The notes under the pieces: model-generated
Databases searched by the model: none
Seen by the model: the letters and a program-made list of their open reading frames with translations, nothing else
Told to the model about the DNA's origin: nothing
Program-made: the position numbers and the translations under genes
Assembly: GCF_036059255.1 (NCBI RefSeq)
Contig: NZ_CP107947.1
Span: forward strand, 5,704,001 to 5,768,000
Length of the DNA: 64,000 bases
Reading direction: 5' to 3'
Origin: Micromonospora sp. NBC_00389
GTDB lineage: Bacteria; Actinomycetota; Actinomycetes; Mycobacteriales; Micromonosporaceae
Shown here: in pieces, positions 9,308 to 17,402 of the stretch
How positions within the stretch are numbered: position 1 is the stretch's first letter
Layout: each line of letters starts with the position of its first letter

Positions 9308-9364
9308 CTAGCAGCACTAGACATGCTGTCGAGGCTAGGGTTATCGTCGCTACCACTACTAGTG
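9308..9364. promoter_or_regulatory. Operator-like palindromes between tetR and DUF4267 gene
   Basis: Two elements lie in the divergent gap: CTAG-cagca-CTAG at 9308-9320 and the perfect odd palindrome CACTA-c-TAGTG at 9354-9364. The spacer of the first also reads CACTAG, so the two sites share the half-site CACTA/TAGTG. They are the best candidates for the TetR binding sites. Confidence 0.6.
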
Positions 9365-9410
9365 CCGCTAGGAATCGCTGCGGCACTGCCGTCGGGAGGG
9401 GACCCAACCC

Positions 9411-9788
9411 ATGCTCACCAACGTCGCCAGCGTGCTCGCCGGACTGATCGGCGCGGGCATCATCTTCATCGGCGCGCGCGCCTTCTGGGCACCGCAGGCC
9501 GCCGCCGGCTTTGGCATCCCCGGCACACCGACCGAGGACCGGAACTTCCAGGCCTGGCTGACCGTCAAGGCCGTGCGCGACATTGCCTCGGGGCTCTTCA
9601 TCTTCATCCTGCTGGCTGGAGCGACACCCCACCTGTTGGGTTGGTTCATGCTGGCCGCCACCGTCATCCCCGTCGGCGACGCGCTGATCGTGCTGCGCAG
9701 CAACGGGCACAAGGCGGCCGTTTACGGCATCCACGGGGCCACCGCCGTGGTGATGCTGGCGATCAGCGTGCTCCTGCTCGTCGCGTAA
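9411..9788 (+). CDS. DUF4267 family membrane protein
   Basis: A 125-aa hydrophobic protein with four predicted membrane helices (about residues 5-25, 50-72, 74-92 and 103-124). The loop WAPQAAAGFGIP between helices 1 and 2 is typical of DUF4267. The family function is unknown; such genes in actinomycetes usually sit beside a TetR regulator, as here. The ATG at 9411 follows a GGGAGGGG ribosome site by about 6 bases. It is probably induced when the divergent TetR protein releases its operator, and may respond to a solvent-like or antimicrobial compound, which is inference from the pairing. Confidence 0.88.
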   Translation: MLTNVASVLAGLIGAGIIFIGARAFWAPQAAAGFGIPGTPTEDRNFQAWLTVKAVRDIASGLFIFILLAGATPHLLGWFMLAATVIPVGDALIVLRSNGHKAAVYGIHGATAVVMLAISVLLLVA

Positions 9789-9816
9789 CCGCTTGTCACG
9801 CCGCTCGGGTCGGGAC

Positions 9817-11088
9817 TCACTGGCCGAGTTGTGCGGCGAACCGGCGGCGTACCGGCGGAATCGCGTTGACCGTGCGCAGCACCGTCCGGAAGGCGGTCCG
9901 GCCGAGGCGGCTGGGTGACGCCGTCTGCTTGGCGTTGCGCAGCGACTGCCGGACGGCGGCGAAGCCGTAGTCGAGCATCTGCTGCTCGTAGTCCTGCAGC
10001 GCGGGGACGAGCGCGTCCTGGCCTGCGGCGACCGCGGTGAGCTTGCGGCGTAGCAGGTCGGCGTCGCGCAGGGCGGTGTTGGCGCCCACGCCGGCCAGCG
10101 GTGTCATGTTGTGGATCGCGTCGCCGAGCAGCGTCACGGCCCCGGTCGGCCACGGGTCGACCGGGGTGGCGCTGCGGAGGCGAATCGCGTTGATCGTCTG
10201 CGGGTCGGAGCCGCCGACGAGGTCACCCAGGGCGGGTGCCCAGCCGGCCACGCGGTTCAGCACCACCGTGCGGAGGTCGGCGCCGCTGAGCTTCTCGACG
10301 TCTACCGGGAAGGCGGCCGCCGCGTCGTTGAAACCCCACAGCACGAACGGGGTCGTGTTGTCGAGCAGGAACTCGGCGGGAATCTGATCCCGCTGCGCGA
10401 GCAGGTTCCGGTCCGGGCGCCACACGGCGGTGAACAGGGAACCGCGATCCTTCGGGATCACGAGGTTGGTCTCGTGCGTGAGGACGCGGGGCAGGGTGGC
10501 CCCGTCCAGGCGGTGTTTGCCGGCGATCGCGATGACGCCGGTGTCGACGCGCCGCGCGTGCGGGATCAGCTGGCCGCGTACGCGTGAATTGGCCCCGTCG
10601 GCGCCGATGAGCACGTCAGCGGTGGCTGTGCTGCCGTCAGCGAAGTGTGCGGTGACCCGACCGTCGCCGGTGATCTCGTAGTGGGTGAACTCGCTGCCCA
10701 GCCGCAGGACGTCGTCCATTCCGGACAGCAGTACCTCGCGCAGGCTGATCCGGCTGACGCCGTAGTGCTGGTCCTGCGGGCCGTCGCCCGATCCGATCTC
10801 GTCGGCGGGCAACCGCAGCAGATCGTCGAGGTGCTCGGTGGTGAACCCGAAGCCGCCGTCGCCGACCGAGACGGTGTCGAGGAAGGCCTGCCAGGTTGCG
10901 GGCGGCAGGGCGGCGTGCAGAGCGCGGCTGCCGTGCGGGTTGACGTGGATCCGGTAGCCCTGCAGCCAGTCGGTGCGGACGTGGGTGCGTTCGTGGACCG
11001 TGACGGCGACGCCGGCCTGGCGCAGGCCCTGGGCCAGGCACAGGCCGCCGATCCCGCCGCCGATGATCATGACATCGATGGTGTTCAT
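9817..11088 (-). CDS. FAD-dependent monooxygenase (aromatic hydroxylase type)
   Basis: A 423-aa flavoprotein of the p-hydroxybenzoate hydroxylase-like group. The FAD ADP-binding fold is at the N-terminus (MIIGGGIGGLCLAQGL, 7-22), and the second FAD contact is GDAIHNMTPLAGVGANTAL (about 348-366). It would hydroxylate a small lipophilic or polyketide/antibiotic-like molecule with NAD(P)H and O2; TetX and rifampicin monooxygenases share this architecture. The ATG at 11088 was preferred over a much longer open frame because it places the dinucleotide motif at the correct distance. It is divergent from a TetR gene with two clear palindromes between them, so induction by its substrate is likely. 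Confidence 0.92.
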   Translation of the reverse strand: MNTIDVMIIGGGIGGLCLAQGLRQAGVAVTVHERTHVRTDWLQGYRIHVNPHGSRALHAALPPATWQAFLDTVSVGDGGFGFTTEHLDDLLRLPADEIGSGDGPQDQHYGVSRISLREVLLSGMDDVLRLGSEFTHYEITGDGRVTAHFADGSTATADVLIGADGANSRVRGQLIPHARRVDTGVIAIAGKHRLDGATLPRVLTHETNLVIPKDRGSLFTAVWRPDRNLLAQRDQIPAEFLLDNTTPFVLWGFNDAAAAFPVDVEKLSGADLRTVVLNRVAGWAPALGDLVGGSDPQTINAIRLRSATPVDPWPTGAVTLLGDAIHNMTPLAGVGANTALRDADLLRRKLTAVAAGQDALVPALQDYEQQMLDYGFAAVRQSLRNAKQTASPSRLGRTAFRTVLRTVNAIPPVRRRFAAQLGQ

Positions 11089-11103
11089 GCCACGAGTGTC
11101 ATC

Positions 11104-11115
11104 CACATGCATGTG
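11104..11115. promoter_or_regulatory. 12-bp palindrome near the monooxygenase start
   Basis: Perfect palindrome CACATGCATGTG, 16 bases upstream of the monooxygenase ATG. It is a candidate operator for the divergent TetR protein or another regulator. Confidence 0.5.
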
Positions 11116-11142
11116 CGTGTCAACTGAATGATTGATTGCATC

Positions 11143-11154
11143 AGGCATATGCCT
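11143..11154. promoter_or_regulatory. 12-bp palindrome before the TetR gene
   Basis: Perfect palindrome AGGCATATGCCT, eight bases upstream of a TATGAT hexamer (11163-11168) that lies 7 bases before the tetR ATG. The position suits autoregulation by blocking the promoter. Confidence 0.6.
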
Positions 11155-11175
11155 AATTGTGTTATGATGATCGCC

Positions 11176-11808
11176 ATGAGCGGACCCCGCCGGTCGCCCA
11201 GCGGCGACGAGCGCAAACGCGACGCCGAGCGCACCCGCGAGCGCATCCTCGAAGCGGCGCTGGTCGAGTTCGGCGAGCACGGCTTCGCGGGCGCCCGGAC
11301 AAGTGCGATCGCCGCCCGCGCCGGGGTCAACCAGCAGCTGATCTCCTACTACTTCGACGGCAAGGAAGGCCTGTTCCAGGCGCTGCAGCGCCGATGGCAG
11401 ACGACCAGCGGCGCCGCGCAGCCCGACGTGACGATGGCCGACGTGGTCACCGGCTTCGTCCGGCTCGGGGCCACCCAGCGATCCTGGGCACGGCTGCTCG
11501 CGTGGGAGGGGCTCGCCGACACCGGAGCCACACCCGACCCCGAGGGCGAGCAGGAAGCACAGGCCTACTTCACGGCGATGGTCGACGACGTACGCCGCCG
11601 CCAGGAAGCCGGCGAGCTCGCGGCCGGCCTGGACCCGGCCTACGTGCTGCTCATGCTGTTCGCGGCGACGCTCGCACCGACCGTGCTGCCCCAGGTCGTC
11701 CGCCGGGTGACCGGACTGCCCGCCGACTCGCAGGAATTCCTCGACACCTATGCCGACCAGCTCGGCAAGATCATGGCCCACCTCGCCGGTCCCACGCCGG
11801 CAGGCTGA
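11176..11808 (+). CDS. TetR-family regulator of the divergent monooxygenase
   Basis: A 210-aa TetR protein. The N-terminus is basic and disordered (about 1-17). The helix-turn-helix covers about residues 18-65 (ARTSAIAARAGVNQQLISYYF), followed by a helical effector domain. Three in-frame ATGs (11164, 11167, 11176) are possible. I chose 11176 because TATGAT at 11163-11168 looks like a -10 box 7 bases upstream, giving a leaderless mRNA, and because there is no ribosome site. It is divergent from the FAD monooxygenase and probably represses it. Confidence 0.9.
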   Translation: MSGPRRSPSGDERKRDAERTRERILEAALVEFGEHGFAGARTSAIAARAGVNQQLISYYFDGKEGLFQALQRRWQTTSGAAQPDVTMADVVTGFVRLGATQRSWARLLAWEGLADTGATPDPEGEQEAQAYFTAMVDDVRRRQEAGELAAGLDPAYVLLMLFAATLAPTVLPQVVRRVTGLPADSQEFLDTYADQLGKIMAHLAGPTPAG

Positions 11809-11819
11809 CGGCTGGTCAG

Positions 11820-11843
11820 CCGCTCTCGGCGCGCCGAGAGCGG
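11820..11843. terminator. Perfect 24-bp palindrome between convergent genes
   Basis: Each arm is 12 bp (CCGCTCTCGGCG and its complement). It sits 11 bases after the tetR stop and 42 bases before the stop of the VOC gene on the other strand, and probably serves as a bidirectional terminator. Confidence 0.7.
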
Positions 11844-11885
11844 TTGGCGGCGGCCTTGGGCGACCGCCACCCGCCGCCTGAGGCG

Positions 11886-12605
11886 CTAGGCCAGTGCTGC
11901 CGCGATGTCGGCCGAGCTCTGGAGTGCCCCCGTGGCCCGCTCGGTTTCCTCCGTGCTCAGCGCAACCCGGTCGACGCGGGCCAGCATTGTCGCCGCCGTC
12001 GCCGGCTCGTTCAGCACCATCGCCACTTCGGCGCGATAGGCGAGGGCCTCCACCAGCGCGACCGGGTCGTCGCTGGTCTCGACACGCGCCAACGCACTGT
12101 CGAGGATCCGGGCGGCCTGCTGGAAGTCACCCCTGGAATCCCCCTGCACGACAGCGTTCGCCAAGGCTTTGGCGAGCCGTCCAACCGGCACGGGCGACGG
12201 TGTGGGGCTGACAGCCGCGTTCTGAACGACGCGGATCCAGTTGCCTCCCGGGTCGATGACGCTGAACCCGCTCAACCCGTCGTGGTTCTTCCGTGCCCGG
12301 GGCCGGGTCATTCGCGGGGTTCCGGAGATCAGCACCTTGCCGTAGGCGGCCCGCATGCCCGCCGCGAACGCCTGGTACAGCTCACCCGTGTCCGACGTCA
12401 GCACCAGGCACGAACCGTAGGACTGCTCCGGATCGAACCCTGGCATCTCGAAAAAGTGCAGATGCAGGTCCTCACGCCGCAGGGCCACGTACGGGTTGGG
12501 CTTGCGTTGCCGATGCGTGGTTCGGAAACCGAGCACCTCGTAGAACGCGACGATGTCGTCGATGGACGCGCAGGGCAGCAGCGGAACGGTCACCTCGTTG
12601 GCCAT
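11886..12605 (-). CDS. VOC-domain protein with helical C-terminal extension
   Basis: A 239-aa protein. Residues 1-130 form a vicinal-oxygen-chelate (glyoxalase/bleomycin-resistance) fold: IVAFYEVLGFRTTHRQ, YVALRREDLHLHFFE and GFSVIDPGGNWIRVVQ. Residues 150-239 are a helical region of regularly spaced Ala/Leu pairs (ALVEALAYRAEVAMVLNEPATAATMLARVDR) that resembles tetratricopeptide-type helices. VOC proteins include antibiotic-binding proteins and metal-dependent lyases; the D/H metal ligands are not complete here, so a binding role is as likely as catalysis. The joined helical tail is unusual for such small proteins. Alone on its strand. Confidence 0.85.
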   Translation of the reverse strand: MANEVTVPLLPCASIDDIVAFYEVLGFRTTHRQRKPNPYVALRREDLHLHFFEMPGFDPEQSYGSCLVLTSDTGELYQAFAAGMRAAYGKVLISGTPRMTRPRARKNHDGLSGFSVIDPGGNWIRVVQNAAVSPTPSPVPVGRLAKALANAVVQGDSRGDFQQAARILDSALARVETSDDPVALVEALAYRAEVAMVLNEPATAATMLARVDRVALSTEETERATGALQSSADIAAALA

Positions 12606-12829
12606 CCGTTCTTCCTAGCCGCCGTCAACGGACCGTCGCACATGGATCTGGCCGATCGTCGTCCCGGGCCAGCCGAATGGCGGATGCAGCGCGGGGTAGC
12701 GCCGCGCGGGGCGGCTGGACCGCTCAGCTCACCGGACCGACCGTCCGGCGATCGTGAGGTTTGCCAGCTCCGCGATGTGTGGGCAAGTGGTGAGGACGTT
12801 TCTCGCCCGCTTCGGAGAGGAAGCAGCTC

Positions 12830-14251
12830 ATGCTTTCCGCGCTCGATCGTCGGCACACCGTCGCGCCGCCCGGTTACAGCCGATGGCTCATCCCCCCTGC
12901 GGCGTTGGCCATCCACCTCTGCATCGGCCAGGTCTACGCGACCAGCGTGTACAAGAACTCGCTGATCGCCCACTTCGATGCCAGTCAGACCGCCATCGGG
13001 GTGATCTTCAGCATCGCGATCGTGATGCTGGGGTTGTCCGCCGCGATCGCCGGGACCTGGGTGGAGGCGAACGGGCCGCGTAAGGCGATGTTCGTCTCCG
13101 CCTGCTTCTGGGCGACGGGCTTCCTGGTGGGCTCGCTGGGCATCGCCACGAAGCAACTGTGGCTGCTGTACCTGGGGTACGGACTGCTCGGCGGCATCGG
13201 TCTGGGGATCGGGTACATCTCCCCCGTCTCCACGTTGATCAAGTGGTTCCCGGACCGGCCGGGCCTGGCCACCGGGCTGGCGATCATGGGGTTCGGCGGT
13301 GGGGCGATGGTGGCCTCTCCCCTGTCCCGGCAGTTGCTGTCGTTCTACGACCCGGGCTACGACCCGGCCAACGCAGGATCGACGGCGTCGGGCAGCGCAC
13401 TGGTGTGGCTGTTCGTGACGCTCGGCCTGGGCTACTTCGTGATCATGATGTTCGGGGTGGCGAACGTGCGGGTGCCCGCGCCGGACTGGCGTCCCGCCGG
13501 GTTCGACCCGGCGACGGTGGCGGCGAAGCCGCTGGTCACCACGGCGAACGTGTCGGCGGCGAACGCGGTGAAGACCCGGTCGTTCTGGCTGCTGTGGGTG
13601 GTGCTGTTCTGCAACGTGACGGCGGGCATCGGGATCCTGGAACAGGCCAGCCCGATGATCCAGGACTTCTTCCGGGACAACGGCACCTCGGCGGTGACGG
13701 TGGCTGCGGCCGGCGGGTTCGTGGGGCTGCTGTCGCTGTTCAACATGGCCGGACGATTCGTGTGGTCGTCCACCTCGGACGTCATCGGGCGTAAGCCGAT
13801 CTACCTGGTGTACCTGGGTGTGGGCATGGTGCTGTACGCGCTGCTGGCCCTGGTCGGGCAGACGGCCACGGCTCTGTTCGTCCTGCTGGCGTGCGTGATC
13901 CTGTCGTTCTACGGCGGCGGGTTCGCCACGGTGCCGGCGTACCTGCGGGACCTGTTCGGCACGTTCCAGGTGGGCGCGATCCACGGCCGGCTGCTGACCG
14001 CCTGGTCGGCGGCGGGGATAGCCGGCCCGCTGATCGTCAACGGGTTCCTCGACGCCGAGGGCGAGCCGGGCACGTTGACGGCGGCGGCGTACCGGCCGGC
14101 GCTTTTCACGATGGTGGGTGTGCTGGCGGTGGGCTTCGTGGCGAACCTGCTGATCCGGCCGGTGCCGCAGCGGTTCCACGAGCCGCCCACCGGTGGGGAC
14201 GCGGACGAGGGTACGGCGTCGGTGGCGGCGGAGAGGAGTGGCACGCGATGA
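12830..14251 (+). CDS. Oxalate/formate antiporter (OFA) family MFS transporter
   Basis: A 473-aa major facilitator with 12 predicted membrane helices. The family signature is visible in helix 1 (LCIGQVYATSVYKN) and in the loop KWFPDRPGLATGLAIMGFGGGA (about 141-162). OFA carriers exchange organic anions such as oxalate and formate, or pyruvate-like acids; the substrate here is not determined. The ATG at 12830 has GGAGAGGAAG upstream. Its stop overlaps the start of a 41-aa membrane peptide (ATGA), a pairing seen in other actinomycetes and suggesting a two-component carrier in the cytoplasmic membrane. Confidence 0.93.
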   Translation: MLSALDRRHTVAPPGYSRWLIPPAALAIHLCIGQVYATSVYKNSLIAHFDASQTAIGVIFSIAIVMLGLSAAIAGTWVEANGPRKAMFVSACFWATGFLVGSLGIATKQLWLLYLGYGLLGGIGLGIGYISPVSTLIKWFPDRPGLATGLAIMGFGGGAMVASPLSRQLLSFYDPGYDPANAGSTASGSALVWLFVTLGLGYFVIMMFGVANVRVPAPDWRPAGFDPATVAAKPLVTTANVSAANAVKTRSFWLLWVVLFCNVTAGIGILEQASPMIQDFFRDNGTSAVTVAAAGGFVGLLSLFNMAGRFVWSSTSDVIGRKPIYLVYLGVGMVLYALLALVGQTATALFVLLACVILSFYGGGFATVPAYLRDLFGTFQVGAIHGRLLTAWSAAGIAGPLIVNGFLDAEGEPGTLTAAAYRPALFTMVGVLAVGFVANLLIRPVPQRFHEPPTGGDADEGTASVAAERSGTR

Positions 14252-14373
14252 GCGACGACGGCCGGCACGGGCAGCAGGCCCGGTTGTGGATCTCCTGGTT
14301 GGTGGTGGCGGCGCTGCTCGGCTACGGAGTGGCGCAGACGGTGATCACGGCAGCGAAGCTGTTCACCCACTGA
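14248..14373 (+). CDS. MFS transporter small subunit (41 aa)
   Basis: A very small protein with one membrane helix (LWISWLVVAALLGYGVAQTVITA, shown here by its span 13-35), starting at the ATG that overlaps the carrier stop. GGAGAGGAG lies about 7 bases before the start. Peptides of this size and pattern follow OFA-type carriers in many genomes and are annotated as a small subunit. It probably stabilises or regulates the transporter in the membrane, which is family knowledge rather than something shown by the sequence. A very strong terminator follows 5 bases after the stop. Confidence 0.85.
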   Translation: MSDDGRHGQQARLWISWLVVAALLGYGVAQTVITAAKLFTH

Positions 14374-14378
14374 CCCCC

Positions 14379-14410
14379 GGGTGGGTGCCGCGCTGACGCG
14401 GCACCCACCC
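14379..14410. terminator. 14-bp perfect stem terminator
   Basis: Arms GGGTGGGTGCCGCG and its exact complement enclose the loop CTGA. It lies between convergent genes (stops at 14373 and 14420), so it should end transcription from both sides. Confidence 0.88.
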
Positions 14411-14419
14411 CAGGTCGGT

Positions 14420-15148
14420 TCAGAGACCGCCGGAGACGCGCAGCACGGTGCCGGTGGCGTACGACGCGTCCGGGCCGAGCAGCCAGGCGATGGCGGCCGC
14501 GATCTCGTCGGGTTCCCCGGCGCGGCCGAGCGGGATGCGGCCAGCAGCGGTGTCGGCGCGGTCGGGTACGCCGGAGTCGGCGTGGATGTCGGTGCGCACG
14601 ATGCCGGGCGCGACGGCGTTGACCCGGATGCCCCGCGGGGCGAGCTCCTTGGCCAGGCCGACGGTCAGGGTGTCGGTGGCGGCCTTGACCGCGGCGTAGT
14701 GCACGTACTCTCCGGGGCTCCCGAGGGTGGCGGCGGCCGAGGACACGTTGACGATGGCGCCGCCGTCGGTCATCCGGCGGGCGGCCTGCTGGGCGCAGAG
14801 GACGTAGCCGACGAGGTTGACGTCGACGACCCGGCGCAGGTCGTCGACGCGCAGCTCGGTGAAGGGCCCGATGGGGCTGGTGACGCCGGCGTTGTTGACC
14901 AGACCGGTGAGCGGGCCGAGCTGCGCGGCGGCGGCGAACAGGTCGTCGACCTGGGCGGGGTCGGTGGTGTCGGCGCACACCGCGATGGCCTGCCGGCCGG
15001 TGGCGTGCAGGTCGGCCAGGACGGCGCTGGCGGCGGCGTGGTCGCGCCGGTAGCACAGAGCGACGTGGTGCCCGGCCGCCGCGAGGCGGCGGGCGGTGGC
15101 CGCGCCGATGCCGCGGCCGCCGCCGGTGATGACGGTGACGGGTGTCAT
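14420..15148 (-). CDS. SDR-family oxidoreductase (FabG-like)
   Basis: A 242-aa classical short-chain dehydrogenase. It has the NAD(P) motif TGGGRGIG (8-15), NNAG (about 88), the catalytic Ser in VNVSSAAA (about 139) and the YAAVK tyrosine-lysine pair (about 153-157). Length and motif spacing match 3-oxoacyl-ACP reductase-like enzymes, but the substrate cannot be read. ATG at 15148 with GGAGG upstream (antisense CCTCC at 15152). Stands alone; divergent from the patatin gene 88 bases away. Confidence 0.9.
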   Translation of the reverse strand: MTPVTVITGGGRGIGAATARRLAAAGHHVALCYRRDHAAASAVLADLHATGRQAIAVCADTTDPAQVDDLFAAAAQLGPLTGLVNNAGVTSPIGPFTELRVDDLRRVVDVNLVGYVLCAQQAARRMTDGGAIVNVSSAAATLGSPGEYVHYAAVKAATDTLTVGLAKELAPRGIRVNAVAPGIVRTDIHADSGVPDRADTAAGRIPLGRAGEPDEIAAAIAWLLGPDASYATGTVLRVSGGL

Positions 15149-15236
15149 GGTGCCTCCCGCTGTTTCCTGGGGCCGCGTAGGGGTCGCGCCGACGCTACCG
15201 TGACCGGCGCGGCTCGGTCGTCGAGAGGAGAGTCAC

Positions 15237-16070
15237 ATGGAGCGGGCGTTGGTGCTCGGTGGTGGCGGGGTGACCGGCGTGGCCTGGGAGCTGGGCCTGC
15301 TGGCGGGGCTGGCCGACCGGGGCGTCGTGGTGTCCGAGGCGGATCTGGTGGTGGGCACGTCGGCGGGCTCGGTGGTCGGCGCGCAGGTGTGCTCGGGCAT
15401 GCCGCTGGAGCAGCTGTACGAGGCGCAGTTGGCGCCACCGTCCGGCGAGCGGGCGGCACGGCTGGGGTTTGTGACGCTGGCGCGGATGGTGTGGGCCGGT
15501 GGTCGGACCCGCGACGCGGTGCGGTCACGGGCGCGGATCGGGGCGATGGCGGTGGCGGCCCGTACCCCCTCGGAGGCGTCGCGGCGAGCGGTCATCGAGG
15601 CTCGCCTGCCGGCCCGGGAGTGGCCGGCGCGGCGGCTGCTGGTGACCGCGGTGGACGCGTCCTCGGGTGAGTTCGTGGTGTTCGACGGCGACAGCGGGGT
15701 GTCCCTGGTGGACGCGGTGGGGGCCAGTTGCGCGGTGCCCGGGGTGTGGCCGCCGGTGACGATCGGCGCGCGCCGCTACGTCGACGGCGGGATGCGCTCC
15801 GCGGTGAACGCGGACCTGGCGGCGGGCGCCGGGCGGGTGCTGGTGATCGCGCCGACGTCGGGGGCGTTCGGGCCGATGCCACGGCTGTCGGCGCAGGTGG
15901 CCGGTCTGCGGGCGGCCGGCTCGCGGGTCGCGGTGGTGACGCCGGACGCGGGGGCGCGCAAGGCGATCGGCCGCAACGTGCTGGATCCGGCGCGGCGGGC
16001 CGGAGCGGCGCGGGCGGGGCGGGCGCAGGCCGCCGTGGTGGCGGACGAGGTGGCGACGCTCTGGGCGTGA
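15237..16070 (+). CDS. Patatin-like phospholipase
   Basis: A 277-aa serine lipid hydrolase with the full patatin signature: oxyanion loop LGGGGVTG (6-13), nucleophile GTSAGS (Ser about 43) and the catalytic Asp in DGGMRS (about 183). It would cleave acyl chains from phospholipids or neutral lipids. There is no signal peptide or membrane helix, so it is cytosolic or membrane-associated from inside. The ATG at 15237 follows GAGAGGAG by 6 bases. The next gene, a peroxiredoxin, starts 45 bases after the stop on the same strand, so both may share a transcript and deal with damaged lipids, which is inference. Confidence 0.92.
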   Translation: MERALVLGGGGVTGVAWELGLLAGLADRGVVVSEADLVVGTSAGSVVGAQVCSGMPLEQLYEAQLAPPSGERAARLGFVTLARMVWAGGRTRDAVRSRARIGAMAVAARTPSEASRRAVIEARLPAREWPARRLLVTAVDASSGEFVVFDGDSGVSLVDAVGASCAVPGVWPPVTIGARRYVDGGMRSAVNADLAAGAGRVLVIAPTSGAFGPMPRLSAQVAGLRAAGSRVAVVTPDAGARKAIGRNVLDPARRAGAARAGRAQAAVVADEVATLWA

Positions 16071-16115
16071 TCGCTTACGCTCACCGCCTGTCCGGTCTGA
16101 CAACGGAGGTGCGCG

Positions 16116-16577
16116 GTGGCGGATGTGAGTGTCGGCGACGTGGTGGAGGACTTCGAGCTGCCGGACGAGACGGGCACGCCACGGCGGCTGTCGGAGTTCC
16201 TGGCGGCGGGGCCGGTGGTGCTGTTCTTCTATCCGGCGGCCTTGAGCCGGGGTTGCACGGCGGAGAGCTGCCACTTCCGGGATCTGGCGGCGGAGTTCGC
16301 GGCGGTGGGCGCGACCCGGGTGGGCATCAGCCGGGACACCGTGGAGAAGCAGGCGGAGTTCTCCGCGCGACACGGCTTCGACTATCCGCTGTTGTCGGAT
16401 CCGGACGGGGCGGTCGCGCAGCAGCTCGGGGTGCGGCGGCGGCTGCCGTTGGGGGCATTGAGCACGAAGCGGATGACGTTCGTGATCGGCGCGGACCGGC
16501 GGGTGATCGAGGTGATCCACAGCGAGGTCAGCATGAACGACCACGCGGACCGGGCGCTGCGGGCGCTGGGCGGCTGA
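16116..16577 (+). CDS. Thioredoxin-dependent peroxiredoxin (BCP/AhpC-TSA type)
   Basis: A 153-aa thiol peroxidase that reduces H2O2 and alkyl peroxides. The peroxidatic cysteine is in GCTAESCHF (about residue 47) with the resolving cysteine five residues later, the pattern of the atypical 2-Cys BCP group. Thr two residues upstream in the usual PxxxT/C motif is replaced by the PAALSRGC form, a small variation. The GTG start at 16116 has GGAGG 7 bases upstream. Probably co-transcribed with the patatin gene. Confidence 0.93.
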   Translation: MADVSVGDVVEDFELPDETGTPRRLSEFLAAGPVVLFFYPAALSRGCTAESCHFRDLAAEFAAVGATRVGISRDTVEKQAEFSARHGFDYPLLSDPDGAVAQQLGVRRRLPLGALSTKRMTFVIGADRRVIEVIHSEVSMNDHADRALRALGG

Positions 16578-16659
16578 GCGGACGGAGCCCCGTGCGGCGG
16601 GTGTCGCAGCCGGCTGATATCAAGACAGCAATCAAACAGGTGTACGGAAGAGGGTTCTG

Positions 16660-17355
16660 ATGGATGCCGGCCAGGGTTTGTCCACTGACGAGGTGCAGAG
16701 CCTGCGGGAGGCGTTGGCGGCCGGGCGTAAGCCGCGGGTGGTGTTCACCGCATCCGCGGGGCAGATCGCCGGTCAGGGGGGTCAGGTGGTGGAGCTGACC
16801 GATCCCGAGGTGTCCGACGAGTTCGTGGTGGTGCGCTTCGGTCGCGACGAGTTGCCGTTCTCCCCCGCGGATGTGGCGATGGCACCCAAGGGCGCCGGTC
16901 GTCGGGTGGTGGAGCCGAAGCCGGAGCCACCGGCGGAGGAGCCGCCCGCGGTGGCGGCGCCCGAGTTCGTGTTGGATACGCCGCGGGTGCCGACGCCACG
17001 GCGGGAGGAGCCAAAGGTGGAGCAGGTGGAACAGGTGGAGAAGGCGCCGGCACGGCGGGCGGTCAAGGCCGTGAAGCCGAAGGGCCCGGCGGGCCTGACG
17101 GTGACGCTGGCGTACGCCGACGGTGAGTGGACGGTCGCGGCGCAGCAGGGCAGCAAGGCCCTCGCCAAGCCGTACGTGGTGAAGCCGGCGGAGGCGTTGA
17201 AGATGGTGGCGCTGGTCGACGTGCCGGGCGTGCAGGAGGCGGTGGAGCAGATCCTCGGCACCGAGCGGGCGGAGGCGGAGCAGCAGGCGGAGAAGCTGCG
17301 CGCGGAGCTGGCCGAGATTGAGGCACGGCTGGCGGAGCTGCGCGAGGCCCGCTGA
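16660..17355 (+). CDS. Uncharacterised 231-aa protein with C-terminal coiled coil
   Basis: Three regions are visible: a small N-terminal alpha/beta domain (1-75, PRVVFTASAGQIAGQGGQVVEL), a Pro/Glu/Lys-rich linker (about 80-140) and a C-terminal domain ending in a coiled coil (about 200-231, TERAEAEQQAEKLRAELAEIE). No catalytic motif, signal peptide or membrane segment. The strongly charged linker suggests two domains tethered flexibly. I have no functional name. ATG at 16660 follows GGAAGAGGG. Its stop is followed by a hairpin that also overlaps the stop of the convergent MarR gene. Confidence 0.82.
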   Translation: MDAGQGLSTDEVQSLREALAAGRKPRVVFTASAGQIAGQGGQVVELTDPEVSDEFVVVRFGRDELPFSPADVAMAPKGAGRRVVEPKPEPPAEEPPAVAAPEFVLDTPRVPTPRREEPKVEQVEQVEKAPARRAVKAVKPKGPAGLTVTLAYADGEWTVAAQQGSKALAKPYVVKPAEALKMVALVDVPGVQEAVEQILGTERAEAEQQAEKLRAELAEIEARLAELREAR

Positions 17356-17365
17356 GCGCGTCGGT

Positions 17366-17402
17366 CCACTGACCGTTCCGGCCCCTGATGCGGGGTCAGT
17401 GG
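17366..17402. terminator. Inverted repeat between convergent genes
   Basis: Arms CCACTGACC (17366) and GGTCAGTGG (17394) with an inner CCCC/GGGG pair. It overlaps the stop codon of the MarR gene and probably terminates both transcripts. Confidence 0.55.
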
